Source of the DNA: Conchocele bisecta
Taxonomy: Eukaryota > Mollusca > Bivalvia > Lucinida > Thyasiridae
DNA: 64,000 nt
Reading direction: 5' to 3'
Assembly: GCA_029237695.1 (NCBI GenBank)
Contig: CM055279.1
Coordinates: 19,657,919-19,721,918, forward strand
Below are positions 33,766 to 45,745 of the stretch, in pieces (position 1 is the stretch's first letter; every line of letters starts with the position of its first letter). A program made the translations under genes and the position numbers. The notes below the pieces were generated by a model that was given only the letters and a program-made list of their open reading frames with translations, made no database searches and was not told where the DNA came from.

Positions 33766-35349
33766 TATATACTCAACAAAACTAGAAACGTCCCTGTTTT
33801 ATAGCCGGTGTAGCTCTGTCTATGTATGTACCACAGTTCAAAGTACATGTATTTTAAACCGTGGCGATGTTCAGAATACGATCGTGTAGAGTTTAGCCGA
33901 TACACACGGTTTACATAGCGGCCAGTGACCGGAACGTTGATTTCCACTTTTTGCACGTGCACGCTATACTTGTCATCGATAAGGTGATTCAGTTCATGTC
34001 GTACCATTCATGCGATAGGGGCTATTCGGAAAATTAATTTTATTTTTAATTTTTCACTGTTTTCGATATGCCACGGCTTTCCGAAAACGAGCGAAATCAG
34101 GCAATTGGGATGCTTGCGGGTGGGATGGCCGCCAGGGCGGTCGCGCCTCGGTTTGGTTGCTGTCGGAAGACGATTGATCGTCTTGCAGCCCGGTACCAGC
34201 AGACTGGGGCTGTTCACGACCGGCAGCGACCTGGTAGGCCTCGTGTAACGACGGCTAGAGCCGATCGTTACATTACGTTGACGCACTTACGTCAACGTCG
34301 ATTGGCAGCCACAGTCACTGCTAGGCGATACGGTGTCTCAGGGCAGACCATTCGCAACCGGTTACGTCGTAACGCCCAACCAATCCGGGCACGCCGCCCT
34401 TACACTGGTCAGATAATGACCCAACGTCACCGTGCTGCCAGACTGTTATGGGCGCGACGTCATCTGAACTGGAGAAGGGCTGACTGGAACCGAGTTTTGT
34501 TCACCGATGAATCTCGGTTCACAGTTAGTCATGCTGACGGAAGATTACGGGTATACAGGCGTAAAAATGAAAGATTCACCGATTGTTGCATTGTTGAGAA
34601 GAACAGGTTTGGGGGAGGGAGCGTAATGGTCTGGGGTGGGATCATGGGAAACCGGAAGACAGATTTGGTTGTTGTACAGGGCAACATCAATGCACAACGT
34701 TATGTTGCAGATGTGCTAAATGCACATGCCTTACCATTTATCCGTCAGCATGGTCCTGGTGTGACATTGATGCACGACAATGCCCGCCCTCACGTAGCCA
34801 GGGTCACCACTCAATACTTACAGCAAAACAACGTCGACGTCATGCCATGGCCCGCGGTCTCCCCGGATCTCAATCCCATGAGCACATATGGGATGAGCTG
34901 GGCCGCAAAGCACGAGCTAACCATCAGATTGACAATGTTCGCGATCTTACACGGGCGTTACAACGGAAATGGAGGAATTTGCCCAACGCACTGGTATTGC
35001 GTTACGTCACGTCGATGCGGCGTAGGATCATTGCATGCATTCATGCAAATGGTGGCCACACTCGGTACTAACGAGATTTTCTGAATTTGCCACATTACTT
35101 ATTGAAATTCCATCTCTAAACATTAAGTAACACATTTCTGAGTTTTTGTGATTTTTGATTTTGACCCCTACCGCCCTTGGCCGGTTATCTCTCGAATATT
35201 TAACAAGATATCCAAATGCAATTTATTGGCTTTGATACAGAAATGAATGAACTTGTTTTTCCATTTTGATTTTTAAAAGTAACCCTTTTGGTTTTTGATG
35301 AATCTTTCCTTAAACATGGAGGGACGTTTCTAGTTTTGCTCAGTATATA
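33766..35349 (+). mobile_element. Tc1/mariner transposon with terminal inverted repeats
   Basis: The left terminus ACTCAACAAAACTAGAAACG (then TCCCT) and the right terminus, inverted as CTGAGCAAAACTAGAAACGT, form ~28-bp inverted repeats. Both are bounded by TATATA, consistent with TA target duplication; the exact base is ambiguous within TATATA. The single gene occupies 34068-35071. About 1.58 kb, the normal size for Tc1 elements. Confidence 0.9.
34068..35071 (+). pseudogene. Tc1-type transposase, one frameshift from intact
   Basis: The reading frame from ATG 34068 encodes an N-terminal helix-turn-helix region (about residues 1-55), a GRPR-type motif at 56-59, a second DNA-binding helix set (about 65-115), and the catalytic core. 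The first Asp is in FTDESRF (residue 147), and the second in MHDNARPHVA (residue 237). After LNP near residue 270 a single-base loss at about 34878 shifts the frame. The expected third acidic residue (Glu in EHIWDELG) and the rest, ending in a Gly-Gly-His-Thr-Arg-Tyr, are read in the other frame to 35071. Spacing between second Asp and Glu would be 34 residues, the DD34E signature of Tc1. Otherwise no stops, so inactivation is recent. Confidence 0.9.
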
Positions 35350-35429
35350 TTGTTTACAATTTCCTAAACCATGGTTTGGAGCTTAAACCCTAGTTTAGGC
35401 TCCTCAAACCCTAGTTTGGGCTTAAACTG

Positions 35430-36185
35430 TATTAAATTGGAATACAGCTGAATAATTAATTAAATTAACTTGAATTTCAAGCTAAAATTCCTAAAAATTA
35501 CTTATTTTTGCTGACCGCCAAAATATTTAACTTATGAAATCTCAAATCATACCGACCGAACATAAATACATTGGAATACAGCTGAATTTATAGCATAATT
35601 AATTGAATTAACTTGAATTTTAAATTAGCATTCCTAAAAATTACTTATTTTTGCTGACCGCCAAAAATTTAACTTGCAAAATCTCATATCATACCCACCG
35701 AGCATAATACAATTTGAATACAGCTGCATAATCAATTGAATTAACTTGAATTTCAAGTTAGCATTCCTAAAAAATACTTATTTTTGCTGACGGCCAACAA
35801 ATTTAAATTGCGAACTTGAAATCTCATATCGTAGCGACCGAGCATAATTACATTTTAATACACCTGAGTTTATAGCATACTTGGAATTAACTTGAATTTC
35901 AATTTAGCAGTCCTAACAATTACTCATTTTGGCGGACCGCCAAACAATTTAACTTGTGGGATCTCATATCATACCGACCGAGCATAATTCAATTGGAATA
36001 CAGATGACTTTAAATTTATAGCATAATTAATTGAATTAACTTGAATTTCAAGTTTAATAGCAGTCCGAAAAATTACTGAATTTTGCTGACCACCAAAACA
36101 ATGTTAATCGCAAAAATCTCATTACATACCGACCGAGCATGAATAAATTAATTTATTTGAATTTCAAGTTAGCATTCCCAAAAAT
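35430..36185. repeat. Satellite, ~143-bp unit, 5-6 copies
   Basis: Each unit has GAATACAGCTGAATTTATAG, AATTAACTTGAATTTCAAGT, ACTTATTTTTGCTGACCGCC and CATACCGACCGAGCATAA. GACCGCC-type marks at 35511, 35654, 35787, 35932 and 36084 give the period (133-152 bp). The last unit runs directly into the SINE at 36188. Confidence 0.85.
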
Positions 36186-36187
36186 TA

Positions 36188-36388
36188 ACGGCGGCACTGG
36201 CTCGATGACCTTGCATGTCGGGACCGACTATTTAAGTCCACCCATCCGAAAGGACTAGGCTAACACGAAGTTGTCTTGCCCAAGGACATGCCGAAATTGC
36301 CATTCGGAGCAGGTCGAGGTGGGAATCAAACCCGGAGTCTCCCGATCCGCAGTCCCTACGCTCTACCTACTGAGCTAATCCGGCCACC
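36188..36388 (-). mobile_element. tRNA-derived SINE
   Basis: Read on the minus strand it begins GGCCGGATTAGCTCAGTAGG (A box) and has GGGTTTGATTCCCACC (B box), giving a tRNA-like head of about 75 bases. It is followed by a central body with CCTTGGGCAAGACAACTTCG. Its 3' side leads into the satellite at 35430-36185. Typical length and structure for a tRNA SINE; parent tRNA not determined. Confidence 0.8.
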
Positions 36389-37734
36389 TTATTTACATAA
36401 TGCGAGTCAATATAGTGACTTTATACTAGTACGAAGCACGGTTGGCAAAATTTGCAGCTTTATACTATTGCAAAACTTCAGTTTTCTCATCAGATAATGT
36501 CCTGTTACTTAGCATATCAACCGCAGTGTGTGCGACCGGCATTTAAGTGTAATATATTATTAAGATATATTGCATGATTACATTCCACGAAAATAATTTT
36601 ATGATCTGATGGTCGGACACCATACTAGACGACATTAATCTGTGATATACATCAAAGTGCACTCTTCTGTGATTAACAAACGATCTGATAATAATACGAG
36701 ATGTAGCCTGGTAAAACAGGGCTTATGGCAATGGAGACCAGTGTAGCTCCTGCTCCATAAAACCAGTATGCAAATGATTCAGCTCATTACATGCTCCTGA
36801 TATGGTGCCAGGTGTAACAGGTGGAAGACGCATTAAAAAATTCTCGAACCACACCCCATCCAAATATACAGCACAATACCAGATGGGTGGGGCAATGTGA
36901 TTTTTTTTATTAAATATAATGTACGGTACCGTTACGAGACAACGTGGGTGTGGTAATGGGATTTTTGTTTATGGGCATTTTTTGGTTTGCGTCACATGTC
37001 CGAGTCTTCCACCTATGCCAGGTGGCCCTTCCAAAACTGACAAAGATTCCCACTGGATCGGAATAGCATATTTCAATGAAAAAATACCAATCTAACAAGA
37101 GTCAAATCACCAAATGTTGAACTTGTGCGCTGGGTATATGCAAGTAGTTTTACATGTCCAGTCATAATTTTAACCTGCAACGGGCAATCGGGTTATCCCT
37201 GGTTGTAACAATTTATGTAGCTGAAAATCTAATTCCAAATTACAGATATTTAGTGTTATATACCAACTACAAAGTAAATATCGGTAGGGAGAAAATATTT
37301 ACATTGATGTATAAGTTTCAGGTTTGTGAATTTCGAACAGAAAACTGTCTACGTATGTGAAACATAATACCAGGAAGATGTTGGAAGTATTATTCAGTTA
37401 TATTGTATTTGTTGTTAATTTTGTCACATGTACCACGCTATCGCCCACACAAAAATATATTTTAGGATATTCACGTCAGTTACAAACTTATTCGGCTTTC
37501 CCAATTGTCGGTGAATGGCCACGGATACAGGTGCACAAAGAGCTGTTTTAGAACATGACATATTGCAGAGAGTTTTTATGTATATTACTTTAACCCTGCC
37601 AACCCTAAGGAGTAACATGTGCAAACACTGTAAATCTACAGTATTTGTTTCTATTTTCAAGATTCTGAAAAACAAATACCATTTTACGATCGCCAGGGAG
37701 TGTCTTACCCACTACCAATGGGTCTAGGCTAATC
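36389..37734. other. No gene; partial reversed copy of the 17110-17520 repeat at 36880-37040
   Basis: Near 36880-37040 GGGTGTGGTAATGGGATTTT and GTCCGAGTCTTCCACCTATG match the inverse of the repeat at 17110-17200. The remaining sequence shows no recognisable gene or element. Confidence 0.5.
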
Positions 37735-38035
37735 AAATGTGTCCCAGGTATATCAATGTGAGGTAGCTACTAATGAACTCTAACGAACATCCCACTAGCG
37801 TATCAAGAGATATGCAAAAGTTGGATGTATGTCCAAGTTTTGACGGACGTGACATATTATGTCAAGAAAGTAGGTCATGGTAACCTGAATGGCCCGATAT
37901 GGTTAGGTATCAATGTAAGCAGCCTACTGATGAAGTTTGGCGAAGGTCCGAGAAGCATATGATGAGATATGCGAAATTTGGTTGTACAAAGTTTTGACGG
38001 ACATGACAGATATTGCAAGGAAAGTACATGTACAC
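37735..38035. repeat. Two-unit tandem repeat, ~170 bp
   Basis: AGTTTTGACGGACGTGACAT and AGTTTTGACGGACATGACAG, each preceded by a GAGATATGC-AAA block and a GGTATCAATGT block, mark two diverged units. Confidence 0.6.
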
Positions 38036-38627
38036 AGGCCTCGACAAATCCACTCATCCACTCTCATTGATGAGTGAATTTTCGATCTGGACGAGTGGTA
38101 ATTTGAGGGAGTGCGGCATAAACATTAACATATATATAAGAATATATGAGTTTAAATCCAGTCTGGACGAGTGGAACATAGAAATCAAAATGATAAAACA
38201 ACATAAACAACGCAAGTGGAAGTTCGCCATATTCGGCTTAATTAATAGGATCTTACTTGAGTGAAGGTGAATGGGTTTGACGTCGCAACAACAGCTAAGG
38301 TCAGACCTCAGTTTCAAGTCCCATCCGAAACACTAGTGGAATGGAAATATTATGAAAGTATTTTTTTCTTACCTAGTGTGGGGATGGAACCCACAACCTA
38401 ATGTATTGAATACCAATGTAGTAATCACTAGACCACAACCCATGAGTGAAGATGTGATATAATATTTGCCATAAAGAGTTTTCTCTCAACGAGTTTAATA
38501 AATATATTAGCGGTAAATCAACACAAATTCCAGATTCAAGCACGTGCACGCAGTGGTTTGGTTGGTTACTGGAGATTGAAGTCATTTCCAATTTGCCAAC
38601 CAAATGAGTGTTTTTATAAATCAAAAA

Positions 38628-38701
38628 ATTTCCCCATGTTAAATCCCCATAGAAATCTTCACTTTGTGAAGATGTCTATGGGGATTTAACATGGGGAAAT
38701 T
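38628..38701. repeat. Long perfect hairpin
   Basis: The arms ATTTCCCCATGTTAAATCCC (then CATAGA) and its inverse pair over about 27 bases, with an inner CTTCACTTTGTGAAG hairpin. The outer word CCCCATGTTAAAT-CCCATAG is shared with the foldback at 39799-40278. Confidence 0.9.
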
Positions 38702-39069
38702 GTTTTTTTCGCAATAAAATCAATATTTGACAAAATTTCATGAAATAAAAAGAAGGATCGTTCTTAAATTTTGCTTTAATTTAATATTATCAAAAAAAAA
38801 ATTGCTTTTACATTGTTTACATAGTCGTAAAATTTGGGCAGCTTTCGGGAAACAGACAGTAAGTTTATGATGATTGTTTATAATTTGCTTCTAACATTAC
38901 CATGGTTAACTAACATTACCATTTTACAACTCCATCAACACATTATTGCATAAGAACACCGAAGATTTTCCAACATTGGCTGTCAGTGTAAATTTTATTA
39001 TAAAATTAAATTTTGCACTTACAAACTTTTTATCTTACGAAGCATAGTGAAACAGGTTCTGGGTGTTAA

Positions 39070-39780
39070 CTGCTGCTCAAAAAATGTTTTTATCGAGAGC
39101 GGAAGGTCACAATATACGCCTGTCGAGGCATGGCCGTTCAAGAAGGTGATACACACATGTACCAAATTTGGTTACGATCCGTCAAGTAGAGCTCTAGTTA
39201 ATGTGTAAAATGCTAAAAGTAAAAATGGCCACTAAGGGGAGATAAGTCATCCAACAATTTTGAAAATGAATAAGGTTCATCTTGCCGTGATAAACATGTT
39301 AACCAAATTTGGTTATGATCCGTAAAATAGCACTTGAGTCATTGCGTGGACAAGGAAATTGAGTGCGAAAATGATCACAAAGGGGAGATAAGTCATCGGA
39401 AATTTTGAAATTTTGAAAGGTGAATACATAACATGTCCCGTTTTTCTCAAAGAACACCATAACAATGGAAAATAAAAAATAGATAACAAGAGTGCCGAAG
39501 GTCACAATATACGCCCGTCGAGGCAAGGCCAGTCAACAAGGGGAGATAACTCATCTTGAGGTGATAAACATGTAAACCAAATTTGGTTACGACCCGTGAA
39601 GTAAAACTCGACTTATTGCCTGGACAAGGATACGGAGTCCGAAAATTGAAAATGGCCGCCAAGGGGAGATAATCGGTTAATTGGTTATGATCAGTCAAGT
39701 AGAACTTGAGTTATTGCGTGGACAAGGATACAGAGTGCGAAAATTAAAAATGGCTGCGCCAAGAGGAGATAATTATCGCA
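39070..39780 (+). mobile_element. Repeat family E (CAAGAGTGCCGAAGGTCAC), two tandem partial copies
   Basis: CAAGAGTGCCGAAGGTCACA begins at about 39487; an earlier 5'-truncated copy has CGGAAGGTCACAATATACGC from 39100. Units contain AACCAAATTTGGTTACGACC and AATGGCCGCCAAGGGGAGAT. The CAAGAG start matches families A and B. No 3' hairpin is recognised, so the 3' end is probably lost. Confidence 0.65.
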
Positions 39781-39798
39781 ATTTTTTCAACATCAATA

Positions 39799-40278
39799 TA
39801 TTAAATCTAAACAATATTTAACAGTAAGTAATTTTTTATCAATAACAAAAAAGTCACCCTCCCCAAAAATAAATGTTTGATGAAATTCCATCAATAATTA
39901 ATTTTATTGCGAAAAAACGATTTTCCTATGGGAATTTAACATGGGGGCTAAAAACAGCTTTTTTTTTAAAAATATTTTTATTTCTGGACCGATTTTCAAA
40001 ATTCTAACTTTTGTTTTCTTAGTTACATCATTTTAAAGCTATGTCGCCAGGCTTCGGAGTCAATTTCCAATTGTTTTCGTTTTTTGATCCTTCAGGATCA
40101 AAAAACGAAAAGTTTTGGAACTTGACTCCCCATGTTAAATTCCCATAGGAAAATCGTTTTTTCGCAATAAAAACAATATTTGATGGAATTTCATCAAACA
40201 TTATTTTTGGGGGAGGGTGACTTTTTTGTTATTGATGGAAAAGTACTTACTTTTAAATATTTTTTAGATTTAATGTGC
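39799..40278. mobile_element. Large foldback element, ~150-bp arms
   Basis: The left arm (39799-39955: TTTTTATCAATAACAAAAAA, GTCACCCTCCCCAAAAATAA, CCTATGGGAATTTAACATGG) is inverted at 40120-40278. Inside is a small TTGATCCTTCAGGATCAAAA hairpin. Non-coding foldback/TIR element. Confidence 0.85.
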
Positions 40279-40449
40279 TTAATGGCCAAATGTTCGTCGG
40301 CAGCAAAACGTGGAACAGACAGTAATTAAGGCTACTTTGTTAAACTGCCAACATTGGAACGACTAGGTACAGGGATTTTTAATTTCTGGAAGCCAAATGA
40401 ATTTCTGGTGCATTATAACTGCATGAGTACATAGCATAGTGACAGTCGA

Positions 40450-41035
40450 TATAGGTGGCTGTGACTGGAGAAATGGGTTTTACAGCCAATGTAGATCAAG
40501 ATCAGCCCATCTGATCTGCACTGTTCACAATTCCATCAATGAAACACAAATTATGCTTCTAATAAGCATCATCTATGGACCGTTAAATCTACATAAATTC
40601 AAATAATTAGAGCTAGCAATAAATATTTATAGCTAATGCTCCAAATCATTTGATAGCTCTCTAAATCATTTGGAGCTTTTAACTCTTTGCATGCTAGAGG
40701 CGAAAATATCCGCCAAACGAATTAGGAGTATATGTTTTATTTCTCTCTGTCTTGAAATTTCATTATAATTGAGTCCTCAGGACTCAATTCTAATGAAATT
40801 CCAAGACATATTCATGATATTTACGGGGAGAAATATAAGAAAATATTATGATTTTTTGTCCGCTAGTTTTGAACTATTTATAGCCCACAAGTTTCCCAGC
40901 ATGCAAAGAGTTAATGCTGGTCTATGTCGATTTGGCGTTCCATAAATATAGATCATTATCAGTCTACATGAGTGTGCTATTTGATCAGGTACTACATTGA
41001 CATTGGTCACAAACTGACACATGGCTCCAGATAAG
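40450..41035. mobile_element. Inverted-repeat element of the TGGCTGTGACTGGAGAAATG family, with nested insert
   Basis: The left end GTGGCTGTGACTGGAGAAAT and the core GATCAGCCCATCTGATCTGC match the elements at 50641 and 54122. The right side (GTGTGCTATTTGATCAGG, ACTACATTGACATTGGTCAC) is decayed. A piggyBac-like element is inserted at 40683-40910. Confidence 0.65.
40683..40910. mobile_element. piggyBac-like miniature element, nested
   Basis: The ends CTCTTTGCATGCT and AGCATGCAAAGAG are perfect inverses, flanked by TTAA on both sides (40679-40682, 40911-40914). 228 bp, with a central GAGTCCTCAGGACTC palindrome. The TTAA target and short CYCTTTGC end fit piggyBac. Confidence 0.85.
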
Positions 41036-41380
41036 GAATTAGTAATTGAGTATTTTCACTCCATCATTTCTGAAGCAATTGGGTATTTCAAAATTTTAAT
41101 TGGGTGAAATAAAATCACACTACTGTTTAAACATCAACAGACAGCAATTATTGAATAGTTTGCTTGGAAATGAAAACATTTCTTGGCATTTCATTAGAAT
41201 TGTCTCCTTGGATGTGTTTTCATCGAAAATAAGAAACATATGCTATATTTGTGGTCTGTTTATTGTTTTCTGCAGCATGATAAAGGTACCACAAAATTGT
41301 TATTGCTTTTTGATACTCGCTACTATGTACCTAAGAGCGTGTGCGATATTTCATGGAAATTATCTACAAAATAGGTTTTA

Positions 41381-41477
41381 TAAATGACGTCAAAAGTTGA
41401 CGCAATTTAAGTAGCAAATGCGGAATTCAATTCCACATTTGCTATGAAAATGGTGTCATGTTCCGACGTCATTTACA
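41381..41477. repeat. Nested inverted repeat
   Basis: TAAATGACGTC and GACGTCATTTA form outer arms. AGCAAATGCGGAATT and AATTCCACATTTGCT form an inner arm. About 97 bp. Confidence 0.75.
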
Positions 41478-41559
41478 GAATGTGTCACAGTAATTTCTTT
41501 TTGAACGATCACAATTGGACGAACTTTGTATGGTTGGAGTTGCTAATGTATATGGTCAT

Positions 41560-41975
41560 GGTGCACCACTTTAGTTTGAGCTGGCGATCAGTTATTGGTC
41601 AAATATGACCGATAATCAACGCCGGACGGCCTCCGATTCTGTGTGAGATTCTTTCGTACACGCAACTTTCGCTTTGGATGGGGTATACAAAATGCGGATA
41701 ACTGAATAAATGCTGGAAAGAGCGATTTGAAGTGAATATATTCACACACCTAATACCTTTATCGATTGCCAGCTACAGAAATCATACATTTAATCGATGT
41801 GTATTGTGTTTGTGCGAGTCGGAAACGAGAGGGCTCTTTCTATAATGGCCACAATGTTATCCACCTTTCTTTATATAAGATGGTAATGTACGAGACCAAG
41901 TGGGTGGGGTAATGGGATTTTTTTAATAGACATTTTTTTGGTGTCATAGGTCCGAGTCTTCCACCTGTCATTCAG
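41560..41975 (-). repeat. Inverted copy of the 17110-17520 segment
   Basis: GGACGGCCTCCGATTCTGTG, CACACACCTAATACCTTTAT, AGTGGGTGGGGTAATGGGAT and GGTGTCATAGGTCCGAGTCT run in the reverse order and strand of 17110-17520. Here it stands alone, outside any family B array, supporting it being an independent element. Confidence 0.8.
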
Positions 41976-42295
41976 ATATTATTTAACTACAATTTGCATC
42001 AATGACATTGACATTATACAAAACCGAACAAGAACAGCCGAGCGACTCTCACGATCTCGTGACACCAGTTACAGTACTGTACCCGAGTACGTATTCGTGA
42101 ATCACAGTCAACATTGAATATTACCCCATCCACATGTAACACACAGTAATGATGTTACAATGAGTATTGACTTGCATTACAGTGGACTTATTTTAGTAGC
42201 CCTGTGTCATGACCTAGTCAGTGGAATTTGGAAGAAAGGGGCAAAAGTGTGGCCGGATGCTATTCTTAGGCTTCTTATCCTTTTATTGCAGTATT

Positions 42296-42715
42296 TAGGG
42301 TAGCTTAGAAAATCTCAGCTCTACGGATGCCTTTTACTATTTCATCTGTCTTTTATATTTCCTGTATCCGTGAGAGCTGAGACCCTTATAGTGTACAATT
42401 TTGTCACAATAACAGCCCAATTTGTCCTGGCGTTTTGCTACACAGTCTGACGAGTGAGAAGCTTTAACACTTCACAGTCATCATGGTCATGTTAAAAACA
42501 TTCATAGCCTAATAATACACATGTAGGTATACATATTTTGACATCGGTTATCCTTTTATTCCCAAATTGGGCTGTTATTGTGACTAAATTGTACACTATA
42601 AGTATTTATAAGGGTCTCAGCTCTCACGGATACAGAAAATATAAAAGACAGATGAAATAGTAAAACACATCCGTAGAGCTGAGCCTGATATTTTCTAAGC
42701 TATATTTAAGGACGT
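42296..42715. mobile_element. Large foldback element, ~130-bp arms
   Basis: AATCTCAGCTCTACGGATGC, TTTATATTTCCTGTATCCGT and CAATAACAGCCCAATTTG at the left are inverted at 42558-42715 in matching order. The spacer of ~130 bp is non-coding. Confidence 0.9.
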
Positions 42716-42769
42716 GCAGATGAGATGGTAATAATAGCATTTCAACTCGCTGTTCACTTTTAACTCAAC

Positions 42770-45745
42770 TTTACAACACGATCTATAGACCGTTCTCCTT
42801 TCCCCCTCCGATAAGCCATTTTTGGACCGAACTTTTTCGGGTCATGGATTAACTCCCTCTTTTCCATTTAGAATTTTGCCTTGTAACTTGTAATTTTTTA
42901 AAACGGTAATAGCTAAAGACCTGCAACTTGGTATGTATCTTCCTTATGATGAGTAGATGCACAAAGTTTATTTCAATGTTTTATTTGATGCCGGGGTCCT
43001 GGATTATCTCCCCCTTTTCACCTTTTCCAATTTTGGCTAGCAAGTCGTAAAACTTTTAAACCGTACTAACTACACACCTGAAACTTGGTATGTGGCTTGC
43101 ATATGATGATGTGATGCGCAACATTTATTTCGATTTTTGATTCGACCCCCTGGTCATGAATTATCTCCCCCTTTTTTATCAATTTTGATTTGTAAGTCGT
43201 AATTTTTTTAAATTGTACTAGCTACACACCTAAAACTTGGTATGTAGCTTCCTTATTATGAGTCGATGCGCAACGTTTATTTCGATTTTTGATTCGACCC
43301 CCGGGTCATGAATTATCTCCCCCTTTTTTACTTAGAATTTTTGAAGTTTGGCTTGTAAGTCTTAACATTTTTAAACCGTACTAGCTACGCACCTGAAACT
43401 TGGTATGTAGCTTCCTTATGATGAGTAGATACGTAAAGTTTATTTCAATGTTTGATATGTCCCCGGGTCATGAATTATCTCCCCCTATTTTATTTAGAAT
43501 TTTCCAATTTTAATTTGAAACCATAATAGCTATAGACCTGAAACTTGGTATGTAGTTTCCTTATGATAAGTAGATGCGCAAAGTTTATTTCCATTTTTTA
43601 TTTGACCCTCGGGTCGTGGATTATCTGCCTCTTTCGACTTAGAATTTTCCAATGTTGGCTTGTAAGTCGTAAAACTTTTAAATTGTACTAGCTACACACC
43701 TGAAACATGGTATGTAGCTTCCTTATGATGTGTAGATGCCAAAGTTTATATAGATTTTTGATTCGACCCAGGGGTCATGGATTATCACCCCCTTTTCCAC
43801 TTAGAATTTTCCAAATTCGTCTTGCAAGTCGAAAAACTTTTAAACAGTACAAACTACATACCTGAAACTTGGTATGTAGCTTTCTTATGATGAGTCGATG
43901 TGCAACATTTATTTTGATATTTTATTTGACCCCGGGGTCAAGGATTATCTCTTTTCAACTTCTTTTAATTTTATTCCCAATTTTGGCTTGTAAGTCGTAT
44001 TTTTTTTTTAATTGTACTAGCTACACACCTGCAATTTGGTATGTAGCTTGCTTCTGATGAGTCGATGCGCAACATTTATTTTGATTTTTTATTCGACCCA
44101 CCGGGTCATGGATGTTCTCCTCATTTTTGACTAAGAGTTTTTGCATTTTGGCTTGTAAGTCGCAATACTTTTAAATCATAATAGCTACAGACCTGAAAAT
44201 TGTTGTGTAGCTTCCTTATGATTAGTAGATGCACAACGTTTATTTCCATTTTTTATTTGACCCCCGGGTCATGGATTATCTCCCCCTTTCGACTTAGAAT
44301 TTTCCAATTTTGGCTTGTAAGTCGTAACACTTTTAAATTGTACTAGCTACACGCTTGAAACTTGGTATGTAGCTTCCTTATGTGTAGCTGCGCAAAGTTT
44401 ATTTAGATTTTAATTCGACCCTGGGGTCATGGATTATCATCCCCTTTTGGTATGTAGCTTCCTTATGATGTGTAGCTGCGCAAAGTTTATTTTGATTTTT
44501 AATTCGACCCAGGGGCCAAGGAGTATCACCCCCTTTTGGTATGTATCTTCCTTCTGATGAGTAGATGCACAAAGTTTATTTCCATTTTTTATTTGACCCT
44601 CCGGTCATGGATTATCTGCCTTTTTCGACATAGAATTTTCCAATGTTGGCTTGCAAGTCGTAAAACTACACACCTGAAACTTGGTATGTAGCTTCCTTAT
44701 GATGTGTAGATGCGCAAAGTTTATTTAGATTTTTTATTCGACCCAGGGGTCATGGATTATAATTTTCCAAATTTGGCTTGCAAGTCGTAACACTTTTAAA
44801 TTGTACTAGCTACACGCTTGAAACTTGGTATGTAGCTTCCTTATGTGTAGCTGCGCAAAGTTTATTTAGATTTTAATTCGACCCTGGGGTCATGGATTAT
44901 CATCCCCTTTTGGTATGTAGCTTCCTTATGATGTGTAGCTGCGCAAAGTTTATTTTGATTTTTAATTCGACCCAGGGGCCAAGGAGTATCACCCCCTTTT
45001 GGTATGTATCTTCCTTCTGATGAGTAGATGCACAAAGTTTATTTCCATTTTTTATTTGACCCTCCGGTCATGGATTATCTGCCTTTTTCGACATAGAATT
45101 TTCCAATGTTGGCTTGCAAGTCGTAAAACTACACACCTGAAACTTGGTATGTAGCTTCCTTATGATGTGTAGATGCGCAAAGTTTATTTAGATTTTTTAT
45201 TCGACCCAGGGGTCATGGATTATCACTCACTTTTCCACTTAGAATTTTCCAAATTTGGCTTGCAAGTCGAAAAACTTTTAAACCGTACTATATACATACC
45301 TGAAACTTGGTATGTAGCTTCCTTATGGCGAGTCGATGCGCAACATTTATCTTGATATTTTATTTGACTCCGGGGTCATGGATTATCTCCCCCTTTTCAA
45401 CTTATAATTTTCCAATTTTGGCTTGTAAGTCGTATTTTTTTTTTAATTGTACTAGCTACACACCTGCAACTTGGTATGTAGCTTGCTTCTGATGAGTCGA
45501 TGCGCAACATTTATTTCGATTTTTTATTTGACCCCGGGGTCATGGATTATCTCCCCCTTTTGGTATGTATCTTCCTTCTGATGAGTAAATGCACACACTT
45601 TATTTTTGATTTTTTATTTGACCCCAGGGTCATGGATTATCTCCCCCTTTTCGACTTTTAAACCGTACTAACTACACACCTGACCTGAAACTTGGTATGT
45701 AGCTTCCTTATGATTAATCGATGCAAAACATTTATTTAGATCTTC
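42770..45745. repeat. ~155-bp satellite array, about 19 units
   Basis: Recurrent landmarks are CTTGGTATGTAGCTTCCTTA, TGATGAGTAGATGCGCAAAG, CCCGGGTCATGGATTATCTC and TTGGCTTGTAAGTCGTAA. Units vary from full (~150-160 bp) to shortened (~75-100 bp). A single diverged unit in reverse orientation is at 51725-51880. Open frames of 60-62 codons recurring here are periodic artefacts. Confidence 0.95.

Noticed and set aside
33717..34286. Minus-strand ORFs overlapping the Tc1 left end
   Set aside because: Antisense to the terminal region and the start of the transposase; the plus-strand transposase explains the sequence.
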